From positions 30,791,295 through 30,855,294 of the forward strand of contig OZ024730.1 in the NCBI GenBank assembly GCA_964016875.1: 64,000 bases of DNA, in the 5' to 3' direction. The position numbers and the translations under genes were made by a program. This document shows positions 33,281 through 45,075 of the stretch, piece by piece. The notes beneath the pieces were generated by a model, which was not told where the DNA came from, searched no databases, and was given only the letters and a program-made list of their open reading frames with translations. The DNA is from Fallopia convolvulus (Eukaryota > Streptophyta > Magnoliopsida > Caryophyllales > Polygonaceae). Every line of letters begins with the position of its first letter. The stretch's first letter is position 1.

Positions 33281-36200
33281 GAGCCATGTCATCAAAACTC
33301 GAAGTTTATTAAATAAAATCTACGCATAGTCATAAATGTTCGTAGACTTGAATTTATAACTTGTAAAAATTACAATCATGCACTAAAGAATCGTGGTGCT
33401 CCTCATGTTTGAACCACATCGACTTGTCTAAGTACACGTCGTAAGAATTACGAATGAGTTTCTTACGCTTATCCTTTTACTTGACGTTTTGTAAAGAAGG
33501 CTCTTGCATCCCTTATCCTCTCACATATGCTTTAGTCGAGTCATCCTTAAACACTCTAAGTTGGAAGTAGCCTTACACTTCCACATATGCATAGTTGAAT
33601 TTTCTATCATGCTCCACATAAGCAACCAAAACTCATTAATGAAAACTTTGTTTCAAAACTAGGTTTCATGTGGCCTAGAGCATAAACCTTGATGGGAAAT
33701 TATGTATGCTCTCCAACTCTATGACTTTGGCTTTCCTCATTGAATTCAGCCCACACCTTTCAATGAGGGGGAATTGGGTGTCCAAATCTTAGAGTTATAA
33801 GGATGTTAACCTCATCCCTTGATTGAATTTAACACAAACACTTATGCCAATCTTCTCTATGGAGAAATCAACAAATTCGATGTGCTTAACAAAATCAAAC
33901 GAGTTGACTTTAAGTATGGAATATGCCTTAGTACAAGGTTCCCTCATACTTAGATGTCACTTTCCGACCAAGAAGTCGGAGTATCACAAATTGCCTCTTG
34001 GAAACTCCAAGAACGCCAGCCCATCACCCAAATAGGAATTCGTGGCCAATTGTGCACTAAAGGTCTTCCATATTTTAGTGATCCAATTTGCTTTCAAACT
34101 TTCCAACCTAGGAAGTTTTATACACATCCAATGCCCTATGCATCAATCATATCTTTGACAAATGGCCTATGTCAAGATATCCACACCTTAACATTCACTT
34201 GAGCGTCCCCAAGTCATGACACACCTAACTTATAACTGTGTGTTCATCAAACCATAGGTGTTCTCAATACATGTGTATAACCATGTAATTTCATTTCCAT
34301 TCCAATGTAATACAACCAAGACGAAGATTTAGAAAATCTAATTCACCTTCACCTATATACATTGGCATCTTCATAATTTATCAATGAAGAACAAGGTCTT
34401 ATCATCTTAACCTTTTAATTTGGTTTCTACCAAGTAGATCGTGTCATTTCCATATATATTCATTAGACACTACTTAACCATAAGTGAGTAAACTACTATA
34501 TCTTTCATTCTATAAATATAAGGAGTCCCTCTATAGACTTCCAAATGACATCACTATCCTTTTGGCCATTCAACATAAAGTATTTCACTTTCATGTTCCT
34601 TTCATCCTAACTACCAAATCATTGGGAGTTTCCATAGGACCATCATCCATGCAACAACATGAGATGATTCAATTCTTCTTTCTTTAGAAATCTTTCATAA
34701 AAGAAAACTAGAAGAATTATGCTCATATGGCAATCATCTTATCACAAGTGATTACACACATGTTAAGACTTGTCTTTGATTAACCATGTCATTACTTTCC
34801 ATTAATCCTTTAAATGGTTTCCTCAACCATAAGACTAACTTATCAAAGTTGTCAAATGTTAAGCCTTCATGACGCTTGACACTTTCCTTGGATCCGGGGA
34901 TTAAACGTATTCCTCATTGTCTTTTCTAGACCATAACTTGTCAATTTGAAAGTTCTAAAACCAGCCTTTCAAATTTCTCAAACAAGTTCTATCCATCCAA
35001 ACAAATGACACTTAACATGAGCCTTTCAAAACAATCATATGGAACATGTGATGGAACAAGTTTTCAAACTTAAATCACAATTTTATCAAACCCTAAACTA
35101 GGAAAACCTAACATGACTTCAAATATGGTTTCATTGATTTATTCAAATCAATTGAATGCCTTATAGTAGGCGCATCTTATGTGCCAACCTAGTGCACCAA
35201 TGTCGAGTGTCGAACACCCACCGTGGCCAAGGTTTTCGTTTCAACCAGCCTTGTCGCGCCTTGCACATCCCAACCATGTCGAGGATCCGACCAGGACACG
35301 GTGTCACCGAGTAACGAGTGCAATACACATCGTTGGAGACGCGTCGGGACCGTGCGATCCTTGCCTTGCATCGCAAGACCAGCCTTGCCATGTGCCGAGC
35401 ACTACGACTCGGCGTGCCAAGGCATCTGCGATCCACGATCGTGCCATTGGCGTAGCGTTGCGATTTACACGACGCCTCCCCCATGCAACGTCTAGCGTCT
35501 AGTGCCATGCACTGAGGGGGTTTTAGGCAGCGGCCCTACTCGGGCGTGCCTTTGATGCTTCGTGGGATCCAACCACGAGTGCCTAGAGCCGCGAGGAACG
35601 ATGTCGAGTCTCGACACCATCCGGCGCGCCTATGGCCTAGCCAAAGGCATATCTAGGTTTTAACCCTAGACTTTTATGCGCCGATCCTCCTTTAGCAAAG
35701 CAATTCTTTTTGACATTTACATGTCTTATCAAGGCAAATTAACATGCTAACTTGATACAAGTCAACATCAAACCATACTTACAATTTTAACAAGTCATTT
35801 AAACTTTAAGATTCAACCATATGATATAACGGTCTTTGCATGACTTCTTTCATCATGTCAAAGTATCAAAACTTCCATTTGACACTTTTCAAACCTTGTC
35901 AAACTTTATTTGACCAAGACATGAGAGATTTCACTCTCATAAAACATTGCTCTTATGAAGTATACCACAAATCTTGATTTAAACCAATCAAGACTTTCTC
36001 ATTTCCTCTCTCCATAAGAAGCATGATTATTATAAAATCACTAAGTGAATTTCCCCATGCATCTTATCATGAGACTCTTACCATCTCTTCTATGTGTTCT
36101 TTAGTGCATTCATGGCCAACATGTGCTTACCCTCTCACGTGGAGGGTAATCCATTATACCCTTACATTAGTAGACCCGAAGGTAGTGTAATTACTCTAGT

Positions 36201-36543
36201 AGACCCGAAGGTAGTCTAGAGCATGAGTCGTCCCAATCAAGGAGTGGTCGACTCAAGGGTAGTTTGGTTAGGATCATCCAAAATGAATGAACCTATAATC
36301 AACCTTTTAAAGTTGATCTCAAGAATTGAACTTTAGTTCTTTTCTTGCACACATGTCGTTAAGATTAACATTGAATTAAACCATATTTTATTTCAAACAT
36401 AAACATTACATGATCTTATTATGATCAAATCACACACTAATGCCCTTTAATCAAGGCATACACACACATAGTCTATAGCACACATCTAATGCTAAAGTAC
36501 ATACATACACAGGTACATAAATGGAAACAATATAAGTATACAA
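33281..36543 (-). other. LARD internal domain, non-coding part
   Basis: No retroviral-type domain can be read on either strand. The stretch 35160-35660 is G+C-rich with open frames on both strands that mirror each other, so I do not call genes. A duplicated TAGTAGACCCGAAGGTAGT phrase lies at 36166-36222, with a related TGTAGACCCGAGGG at about 37214. Confidence 0.5.
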
Positions 36544-37003
36544 TCAACCATGGCGCCTTACGCCACATAGGCAGCAATAAATCGGTTTCATTGGCCTTCG
36601 GTCCCCATAGACCACTTGCCAATAATTGCCTCCAACTGAGGCCCCTCCATCTCCCAAAGGCACGCCCCAAGGGACGCTTCTTCTTGGCTTGGCACGTGAG
36701 TGCTTAGCCCTTGACCTCATATGACGCTTGAACCTAGAGTACCCTTGCCTTGCCTCATGTCCACGCCTTGGATCACGAGCCTCCATCTCCTTGGAGGGTT
36801 GAGGCGCAAGAACCTCACCTTTGATAGCATCTTCGAAATCGGGTTCACACCTCACATTAGCAAGGACCTAATCCAATACAAGTTGCTCTTATTGTACTCC
36901 TCAAGCCACTCGTCAAAGTCTTGAAGTCCGCCTTGTACTTCAATCGGCCTTATGGGACTAGGAGGCTCCATTTTATCCCCTCGTCTAGCCAAATCCTCGA
37001 ACT
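36544..37003 (-). pseudogene. unrecognised minus-strand coding remnant in the LARD (downstream part)
   Basis: After an acceptor-like TTTTATCTTGTTAAG near 37003 the frame reads FEDLARRGDKMEPPSPIRPI and EVQGGLQDFDEWLEEYNKSN. A frameshift near 36855-36870 leads to CEPDFEDAIKGEVLAPQPSK. A Lys/Arg-rich region follows, then GGNYWQVVYGDRRPMKPIYC with a CCLCGVRRHG end and TGA at about 36546-36544. The acidic-then-basic layout and the Cys/His end resemble a nucleic-acid-binding Gag-type protein, but I recognise no family. The join to the 37572 exon is not in frame with the obvious donor, so the model is incomplete. Confidence 0.35.
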
Positions 37004-37326
37004 TAACAAGATAAAACAACAATGCATACACGAACATAAGCGAATGAATGCATAAAAAACACAAATATACGTTGAAGATTGTTGGTATTCTAGGGTATGC
37101 ATGCAATCATATTATCGTGTTTACATTGTTTAAGTTGAAGGAAAATGGACCTTGTAGATCCAAATGATAATCAAGGCAATACGAGGAGACCCATTGAAGG
37201 GTAGTCTCGTGGGTGTAGACCCGAGGGCAATCACCATCGACCCCTTATTCATATTAAGTTACTTGACTTGGATAAAGGCTACGAGTCACGGGATGAGCTC
37301 CCGCTTTCCTTCAACGTATATTGCCC

Positions 37327-37572
37327 TTATTCCATGCCAAGGGTTGTGCAATACCGATGTGGGATAAAACGCAACAAACGAACCAATAGAAGTGTTGGCA
37401 AGATACATCCATTGAGAACAAGCGTACCTATATTCGAGTCCCACGATTTTGCTTCGATCTTGACTTGAACGAAGTCTTCTTCCATAGACGTTTGGGGTTC
37501 GTCCTTCACTTGAACATACTGCCCATACAACGTCTCTTGAGGTTCTTTCTTCATGCTTGAAGATCCATCCAT
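37327..37572 (-). CDS. unrecognised ORF with promoter-like upstream region in the LARD
   Basis: ATG at 37572 opens MDGSSSMKKEPQETLYGQYV, an acidic segment with the near-repeated phrases VQVKDEPQ and VQVKIEA. A donor-like ATAG/GTACGC lies near 37425, after which the 81-codon frame changes character, so the real exon may end there. A TATA box (CCTATATAAG) lies about 160 bases upstream and the intervening leader is free of other long frames. It could be the first exon of a gag-like or captured gene whose remainder is at 36544-37003. Function is unknown. Confidence 0.35.
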   Translation of the reverse strand: MDGSSSMKKEPQETLYGQYVQVKDEPQTSMEEDFVQVKIEAKSWDSNIGTLVLNGCILPTLLLVRLLRFIPHRYCTTLGME

Positions 37573-37728
37573 GATGCCTTACACACTCGTATTTAATCTT
37601 GTGAAAACCCACTCAAAACAACAACAAGTCTTCTCGACTTTGTGTGTTTAATTCTCACCGATTTTGTGTAGACTAAGAGACTGATTTTCTCTTTTGTTTC
37701 TTTCCATCAAAATGGCCGACTTTTGCCC

Positions 37729-37738
37729 TTATATAGGC
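37729..37738 (-). promoter_or_regulatory. TATA box upstream of the LARD ORF
   Basis: CCTATATAAG on the minus strand, about 160 bases before the ATG at 37572, in a normal plant core-promoter context. It may be the U3/R promoter of a longer 5' LTR than the 568-bp repeat shows. Confidence 0.4.
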
Positions 37739-38111
37739 GTGCACAAACTGTCCAAGAACTGCCTTCAAAGGCGGTTACAATCGGTTGCAAGAATGGATGG
37801 CCGAGAGTGAAAGTAGGAGAAGTTGGTGTAACTTCCTCCTCTCTCTTTCCTAGTCATATTAGGACGTCTAGATGCAGCCCCCTTGGACTCCAAAATACCT
37901 TTTCATTCCAGCCTACACTATCCCAAGACAAATCCCAAAATTCCAATCCAGAAGCCCAAGCACACGGCCCAACACGCATGGCACAAGGCCCATGCCATGC
38001 GCGCATGCTAGCAGCCCAACAACCCATAGACGCGCCCCATGGGCCGGCCCACCGAGCCCCACACCTAGCTAGCATATCTAGGTACCTATCTAGGTCACCT
38101 AGGTAGTGTCA

Positions 38112-38295
38112 CTACCCCTTAGCTAGTTGAGCTGGTTTGAGCTGCGTTTGAGCTAGTTAAGCTGACTTTCTAGCTTGTTGAGCTAACTTGAGCTAGTGTG
38201 AGTTAGATTGAGCTTCCGTGAGCTACTTCCTAGCTATATGAGCTTCTTATAAAGCTTATACAATGAGTCTTGAGCTTGTTCAAGCTCCTAGAGTT
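38112..38295. repeat. degenerate GAGCT-rich array
   Basis: The pentamer GAGCT or its variants recurs about every 8-12 bases (GAGCTGG, GAGCTGCG, GAGCTAGTT, GAGCTAACTT, GAGCTTCC). Spacing is irregular, so this is a word cluster and not a clean tandem repeat. It lies just inside the right LTR copy of the LARD. Confidence 0.7.
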
Positions 38296-38364
38296 TCTAA
38301 ACTCCTTTCTAGCATACATAGCCATGTACCAAGCTAAACTTAAGATTTGGTTCTTGCTTAAAGC

Positions 38365-38932
38365 ATTCCTCAAGCTAAAGTTAAGCTTCCTAACTTCATT
38401 AGAATATGCACAAAGCCATAAGACTCAATTACAAAGCTCAAAACGTACCTTAGCCTCACAACTAGTGCTCGGCGCCATGGGCCAATGCCCTAGGCGTGCC
38501 GCATGATCCACCACAGCCTCGTAGGTGCGTCATTAGCCTCTCCGCAGCCTTGTTGTGCCATTGCACCACCCTAGGCGTGCCTCTACTTGTCGTGACTCGA
38601 ACCTCAAGTTCAACCACAAGGCGCGCCACACCAACCGAACCTTAAATCCTCAAGATTGAGTCCTCACCGCGCCACGCCCTTGCACGGTGTCGTTGCATCG
38701 CACCGACTCCGAGCTACGCCAATGCCAAGGCGCGCCCTTGCCTAAGGCCGTAGCACTCAAGGTTTCATACCTCGGTGTTGTTGTGCAATCTACTTTTGGA
38801 TCTATGACAACTCTCTATAAATACATCATGGAAAATCATATAAGCCAATTCCACAATTGACATTACCAATATGACTTGTTAACCTCAACATGCTCTTATA
38901 GGGATTTGATGACTTGACACAAATCACCAACA
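38365..38932 (-). repeat. right LTR copy of the LARD (568 bp)
   Basis: Direct repeat of 32699-33266 with the same length. It is flanked on the right by CTCTCTTTG, which is not found at the left flank. Confidence 0.8.
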
Positions 38933-39317
38933 CTCTCTTTGTGAGAGATCAAATCGTCGTGGTTCTTTTTGAACCAATTTTGTTTTAGTTTTTTTTACAT
39001 GCGTCAGAGGAACGAACAACAAACTTATGACTTGATTGAGGATTATTTTCCAAACCTAGATGCCACATATGTTATTAAATAGATTATTTTCCAAGTAATT
39101 AGCTAGCCAATTTCTATTTAAACGTTTTTTTTGTGGTTGAATGAAAGTCAGTCAAGTTTTGGGGTTTAAAGTTTAATGAAGAATTCACTTTTATTTCACC
39201 TAGCTCACCTAGATTGAGGATTCAATCTAACCGTGTTCGTGGATCTCAATCAAGGCCAAACCCAACCTCAAGTCATGGACTCGACTTAACTATCCATCGC
39301 TCAACCAAAGGCAAGGG
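38933..39317. other. spacer between LARD and gypsy-1
   Basis: 385 bases without a recognised gene. An open frame from 39214 runs into the LTR, but only its LTR part has an identifiable origin. Confidence 0.5.
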
Positions 39318-40466
39318 TGATGCGGTGAAGCCAACCATGTCTCCTACCGACGTCGATGAATTGATTCGAGTGCCTTCTGATGGACCAATCACAAGAAGTC
39401 GAGTTAAGAAGATTTCTCAAGGCACAACAACAATCTTAGTTCGATTGGCAGCAATTGTTGAAGAACCAAGCAAGACAAGATGGATCTCGTGCATTCGACA
39501 TCAACTAAGCCCATATTCAATGGATTAATAATTTGGGTGTGTTTCACACTATTTTCTTATTTAGAAACATGCATTAGCTTGTCTCACTTTAGGGCTGAAT
39601 TTAGTAAGTGACTGGGTGAAATAAGTTGTTACATGGGTCAAAGTCAACCCTTTGACTTGACCAATCTAAATAATGGAAAATATCATTTATTTATTTTATA
39701 TATGTTGGACGATTTGCATTATTAGTTTGTTAGAGATATTTTCAATCAATAGGCTGATGTTAGTTGGTTGATAATCTCTCTCCTATCTTTTTGTTATCTT
39801 TAAGATATTTTGAGTTTGTTAGGATATTTTCTTAAATAAATAAATCAGCTATGATTTATTTTATTTAAGGGAATCTAGTTTGTTATAGGTCTAGATATTT
39901 TATTATATCTTGGGAAGCAAGACATAGGCCTCTCTCTATCTATTAGGGCCGACCATAGGGGTGCCTTGCTCTCCAAGGAAGACTTTTGTATTCTACTATT
40001 TATACTTTGCAATTTCAGTTTAATAAAATTAGCTTGAGATGAGATAAACCCTAAGAAAGGTTTATCTCGTCCTTGGACTCAAAAACACGTGTGAATCTTA
40101 TGCTTGCAAGTTCGAACATCACCAACCTCATTCGATCATCATTCTCTCTTCAATCAATCTCTTCTCTTGTGTTTGTTGATTGATTTAATCAATAGAGATT
40201 GTTCTAAAATTGATTGTTAAAGATCATTCTAGTTAATTAATCAGATTTAGCATTAGAGTCAATCTTATTGAACTATCAAAATTGAGTCTTTTAATTTATC
40301 AAACTCGTTCATTCACTACAATTCCGTTTCAATTTTCGTTACTTGAACAAAAAGATATCAACTTGAGATTAATTTCAGGTTTGAAGGAGTTTTACTGGGC
40401 AAGATTGGGACTTTGTGGGTCATATACGAGATTTCTAAGGAGCGATCCGAAGGAAATCACATATTA
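39318..40466 (+). repeat. 5' LTR of gypsy-1
   Basis: It starts TGATGCGGTG and ends ATCACATATTA by alignment with the gypsy-2 LTR end ATCACGTATCA. The final TCA is mutated here. Its first part (to TAA 39526-39528) encodes the same polyprotein tail as the gypsy-2 3' LTR (VPSDGPITRSRVKKIS), which is meaningless in a 5' LTR. A 37-base partial duplication of the LTR/primer-site junction follows, so an end at 40503 is also possible. Confidence 0.8.
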
Positions 40467-40505
40467 AGTGGTACTTAGAGACCAGCGATATCATGAGATA
40501 TCAAG

Positions 40506-40517
40506 TGGTATCATTCA
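40506..40517 (+). other. primer binding site of gypsy-1
   Basis: TGGTATCATTCA follows ATATCAAG. The first eight bases complement the 3' end of initiator Met tRNA. A second degraded copy, TGGTACTTAGAG, lies at 40469. Confidence 0.7.
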
Positions 40518-40781
40518 TCTAGCGTCTCGCAAAGTAATATTTTCTTTCCTTAATTTGCTTTCTAGTTGATTATTTCAGTTTTTGTCCTTAAAGTTTGTAC
40601 CTTTACCCAAATTTATACACTTTGAGACCAAATCTGAACTTTTCTCCACAATCACCACCATATTCCGCCACCACCACCAATACACCACCTCTGGCACCAC
40701 CAAACTGGTGTCGCTCCATCCAGCCGCACGCTCCACCACCTCAGTCCGATCACAACCCCACCAACCCCACCCTCATCGGAC

Positions 40782-40880
40782 CACCCTAACCCTAGAATTG
40801 CCAACCCCATACCCAAACCCTAACCCTAATCTCGCGGCAGACCCTAAACCGATCCCTAGCCTGCGCAAACCCTAACCCTA
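40782..40880 (+). repeat. telobox-like CCCTAA cluster in gypsy-1 leader
   Basis: CCCTAACCCTAG, AAACCCTAACCCTAAT, ACCCTAAACC and AAACCCTAACCCTA occur within 100 bases, interspersed with other sequence. This is weaker than the cluster in gypsy-2 but at the same place in the element. Confidence 0.8.
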
Positions 40881-41751
40881 TTTTTTCCCTTGTTGATTGC
40901 TTGCCCCCCACGAAATTAACTACCTTAGGAGATATTTAAGGAATTTTGTGCATGTTTTTGGCTGATTGGTTGAGTTTATTTGCAATATAGATTAGCAATT
41001 GTTTTCCTACAATTTTATGAGTTTTTCATTCATATTGCATGATTAATAGAGACTCATATTGCTTGTTTAATATTTGTTGATTTTTTGCTATTGCATCCTA
41101 TTAAATTCGACCTACCCTTTTCTTCTCTTTTAATTTGGCTTCTAGTTGGTGTCATTGGTAGTTTAAAGTCACTTACATAAAAAAAATCAGTTTCGTTTCT
41201 GCCCTATTTGCATTCGTTATTTGCATCAGTTACCTTGCTTTGTTTTGTTCATTCTAGCACAAGAGTAGTTTGTGCATAAAGTCAAAAGAAAGAGAGAAAG
41301 AAGTGATCTACCCCAGCTAGTTTCAAGCCACTTTCACCCCTAGTGATTGCTTGCTAGAAAAGTAGTTAAGTAAAAATCACTTTGAACAAAAATTAGTGAC
41401 GAAATAAAAGTCACTTTAGCCTACCATATTTTTGTCCTTGTATGCTTAAATTGGCTTTATTAACTTCAATAGGGTCAATTGAGAGATTGCATGTGTTTAA
41501 AAGCTTGTAAAGGGATATATTCCATTGCTTGTCTTATTGCATACTCGCTATTTGCTTGAACTGCATAATTTCCTTATTTATCATTAGCATACCATATCTA
41601 CACCTTTACTCCCTCATTTCAACCCAGAAACTGAATTAGTTGATTGGATTGCTTTGAGGCAAGTTTTGGCTTGATTAAGGTGTGATATTGCTTGTTGTGA
41701 TTTGCTTTAGAACACACTACTCTCTCTCATTTTCTTGCTTGTTTTAGGACG

Positions 41752-44700
41752 ATGGTGATTCCAAACGAGCCTAACCCGGCTGAACTGAATCTCACTAAGG
41801 AGGCAATCGACTTCATTAGGTTGTCCATTAGTGAGAGCATAAGAGATGGGCAGCAACGAGCTGCAGAGGATGCAACTGCGGCCTTAAACCCGAGAATCCA
41901 GCGTATTGAGGAGCAACTTGCAAGATTAATTGAAGCATCACAAGCAAGTCAAAAAGTTGCCCCTGCAATTGAGCTTTCTAGTGACCCGAATAATGCCTCA
42001 GCTAGCAACAAAAGCAAACATGTAGTAGATGAAGAGCATGATGTGCTTGCTAGCTACAACAAAGAACAAGATCTACGTGGCCAATACTCACCAATCGCCA
42101 GCCGAGGTAGAGGAAGAGGCAACGGGGCGAGGCAACCGCCGGTTACACACCAATAGTTCTATACTCAGCAATCGGCACGGTTTCCTCAAGCCACTCATCA
42201 TCAACAACAACAATACAACAATCCTTTTGATGATATGACTTATGGCTATCTCGGGGAAGAAAGACGCCAATGGCATCCTCCCCTTGATGATTTTTACAAC
42301 CAAGCTGAGGTTGTAGAAGGTATTCCACCGGCTTATGGAGTACAAAGGCAAGCCAAAAACAACAACACAAATCAGAATGTCAATCAAATTGGCAAGCGTG
42401 ATATAAAGATTAAAATAGAGCCATTCAGCGGAGAGCTCAATCCGGAGAAGTATCTAGAGTGGGAACAAGCTACAAACTTCATTCTAGATCACAGGGGCTA
42501 TGAAGAATGGGAGAAAGTTGATGTTGTTGTTATTCACTTTGCTGGGACCGCTAGAAATTGGTGGTTTTGATTGAAGGAGGATAGAATTAGAAAGGCCTTA
42601 ACACCTATTGAAACTTGGGGCCAGCTGAAGTTTGTCATGAGAAAGAAGTCTGTGCCAGAATAACACACCGAGCACATGAGGCTTAAAGTTGTCACATGCA
42701 AACAAGAAACCAAGTCTGCAACTGAGTACTTCAATGAGCTTGAAGATTTGAGCTTCAAGGCTGGAATTCATCATTCCCAAAGGTCTCTAAGGACCCAATC
42801 CATGGCTGGACTGAATCAATCTATTAAAGACACACTTGAGATTCAACAAATCAAGGATCTCAATCATTAGTGCATTCAGCCCAACTACTCTATGAGCAGC
42901 AACAAAGGAAGAAGAAGGAAGCTTGGAACGCACCAAAGAGGTGTACACCTACTTCTAGTTCAAATTCCAATTCTTATTCTTCTAACCTTTCTATGCAGCC
43001 AAAGGGAGCTTTTAGCTCACCTAAACCAGCACGTTCTCAAGGCCAAAGACGTCCCACAAATGCACCTCAAAATCAACAAAGGGCACGTGACATTGTGTGT
43101 TACAAATGCCAAGGAAGAGGTCATTATGCTAAGGATTGTCCAAATCAGTAACAAGTGCTCCTTACCACTAATGGAGGATATGTGAGTGATGAAGAAATAC
43201 CTCCAAATCAAGTGGAGGAGGAGAACAATGGACAAGAAGAAGAGGACGTGGAGGCCATCGAACCAAATTGTACCGAACAGCCTCTAACCTTGGTAACCAT
43301 GCGTACTCTTACTTTACAAGACACACCTAGGCTAGATCAAAGAGAAAATATTTTTCATTCTAGGTGTACTGTGAAGAATCAAGTGTTATGCATGATAATT
43401 AATAGTGGTAGTTGTTGTAACATTATTAATGTTAAAGTAGTTGATCACTTACAATTAAAAACATAACCTATGGCTACTAGTTATGTTTTCAATGGCATTA
43501 ATGATTTAGATGGTTCTAATCTAGTTACTCATCAGTGCTTAGTCCGTGTTTCCATAAGTAATTATGTTGATGATATCATGTGTGATGTGGTAAACATGGA
43601 ATGCACTCATATCTTGTTAGGTAGACCATGCTTATTCGATAGGAGAGTTATTTATGATGGCATGCTTAATACCTATTCGTTTAACTATGATGGGAGGAGA
43701 GTGTCTCTTCTACCATTGTCGCCCCAACAAGCTTTACAGGACCAGGTACGTCGAGATCAAGCTAGGGCACTTAGGTGTGCCAAGGAAGAGAAGGAAGAGG
43801 CCGAAGTTGCGGCCAAGGCGGCGTCGCACCGCTCGACGCTCGCCGCATCTACAAACAACACCGGATTTTCCCAGTCTCCACCCAGGCGTTCTGGCTCAAA
43901 TTTTAGGGCAAGATCAAGAACAAGTGGATCTACTGAATGGGACAAAGAACGCTGAGAAAAGCCTCCAAAATCGTTAAAAGTGCCGAGTGATACTTCCAAC
44001 AGTGCACCTGAGACGAAAACGAGGCTATCTCCCAAACCACTCGAGCATTTTGGCTCAAATTTTGGGAGCAATTCAGAGACTCAGAGAGCTAAAAATAAAA
44101 AAGAAAAACGCTTGCAAAAAGAGCCAAAATCGGCTTAAAAAGCAGTGTTGAAAAGCACTCTATAGTAGCACAGTCTAGTATTTCTTTCCCTACTTCTTTT
44201 TGCTTACTTCTTATGAGGAAAGAGATACTAAATCTTAATCAAGACATCTCACATCTTCCGAAGTGTATTCAGGATCTATTACAGGAATTTGAAGATGTGA
44301 TGCCTGAAGAGTTGCCACAAGGGCTTCCACCAATTAGAGGCATTGAGCATCAAATCGATTTGGGACCCGACACTTCTCTACCAAACCGTGCAGCCTATAG
44401 AGCAAGTCCAGAGGAAACTAATGAGCTTCAAAGACAACTGAAAGACCTCATGGACAAAGGATATGTGCGTGAATCACTCAGTCCCTGCACGGTTCCGGTG
44501 ATTTTGGTGGCAAAGAAGGATGGCACTTGGAGAATGTGTGTTGATTGCAGGGCGATCAACCAAATAACAATTAAGTACCGTCATCCCATTCCTAAATTAG
44601 ATGATATGCTTTATGAATTGCATGGTGCTAATTTCTTTTTAAAAATTGATTTAAAAAGTTGGTACCATCAAATTAGAATGAGGGAAGGGGATGAATGGAA

Positions 44701-44948
44701 AACTGCATTTAAGACTAAGTATGGTTTATATGAATGGTTAGTAATGCCTTTTAGATTAACTAATGCACCTAATACTTTCATGAGGCTTATGAACCATGTT
44801 TTGAGAAGATACTTAGGTAAATTTGTTGTTGTCTACTTTGATGATATCTTAGTTTATAGCAAAACTTTGCATGAACATGTAGATCATCTTAGGGCTGTTT
44901 TGGACACTTTGAGGTTAGAAAAGATTTTTGTTAATTTAAAGAAGTGTT
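41752..44948 (+). pseudogene. gypsy-1 gag-protease-reverse transcriptase, truncated and decayed
   Basis: ATG at 41752 begins MVIPNEPNPAELNLTKEAID. Gag continues through SGELNPEKYLEWEQATNFIL and the zinc knuckle CYKCQGRGHYAKDCPN; the protease region INSGSCCNIINVK has Asn for the catalytic Asp. RT from 44213 shows DKGYVRESLSPCTVPVILVA and YFDDILVYS, with MPFRLTNAP where gypsy-2 has MPFGLTNAP. In-frame stops lie at about 42154, 42568, 42663, 43149, 43464 and 43953, and frameshifts near 42855 and between 43953 and 44213. Most stops are C-to-T or G-to-A relative to gypsy-2. The frame ends in the copia LTR at 44949. Confidence 0.9.
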
Positions 44949-45075
44949 TGTTGGGACGTTGTTGGGACCTCTGGTTCTAAACAATGGATTAACGATGTCA
45001 TTCTCCGAGTTTTGATAATGACAAACACCATATGGAACTAATGTGGTTTGTTCAAGTATTTCTAAGGAACACAAG
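44949..45075 (+). repeat. 5' LTR of the copia element, first part
   Basis: Matches the start of the 3' LTR at 63783 (TGTTGGGACGTTGTTGGGAC ...) with few substitutions up to AAGGAACACAAG, where gypsy-2 begins. Confidence 0.9.
45071..45075 (+). other. left target site duplication of gypsy-2 (ACAAG)
   Basis: The uninterrupted 3' LTR has GCAAG at this site. The left copy reads ACAAG and the right copy (53970-53974) reads GCAGG, each one substitution away from GCAAG. Confidence 0.8.

Larger units (their letters stand above)
32699..38932 (-). mobile_element. LARD-like non-autonomous LTR retroelement
   Basis: Two direct repeats of exactly 568 bp (32699-33266 and 38365-38932) bound about 5.1 kb. A purine tract (AAATGGGGGAGGAA on the minus strand) sits next to the left repeat, which shows minus-strand orientation with 3' LTR on the left. 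No gag, protease, RT or integrase is recognised. No target duplication is seen (AATGA versus CTCTC), and the shared repeat lacks a CA terminus, so the left LTR may be truncated at 32699 where it meets CACTA coding sequence. The interior has G+C-rich islands at 35160-35660, 36540-36860 and 37950-38070 and a possible minus-strand gene with its own TATA box. Confidence 0.65.
39318..44948 (+). mobile_element. gypsy-1: CRM/Galadriel-like chromovirus, old, cut by copia insertion
   Basis: The 5' LTR (TGATGCGGTGAAGCC at 39318) is followed by a primer site, a 1.2-kb leader with telobox motifs, gag, protease and reverse transcriptase up to 44948. There the copia LTR begins inside the RT/RNase H region (NLKKC). 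It is a diverged copy of gypsy-2, with at least six in-frame stops and two frameshifts. The 3' half, including integrase and 3' LTR, should continue after the copia element beyond the window. Confidence 0.9.

Noticed and set aside
35161..35508. Open frames of about 100 codons on both strands
   Set aside because: Both strands are open in this G+C-rich island, codon use is not protein-like, and the element relatives at the LTRs show the same G+C-rich non-coding style.
39214..39528. 104-codon ORF as an independent host gene
   Set aside because: From 39318 it is the polyprotein tail carried passively in the gypsy-1 5' LTR; the upstream part is chance open sequence.
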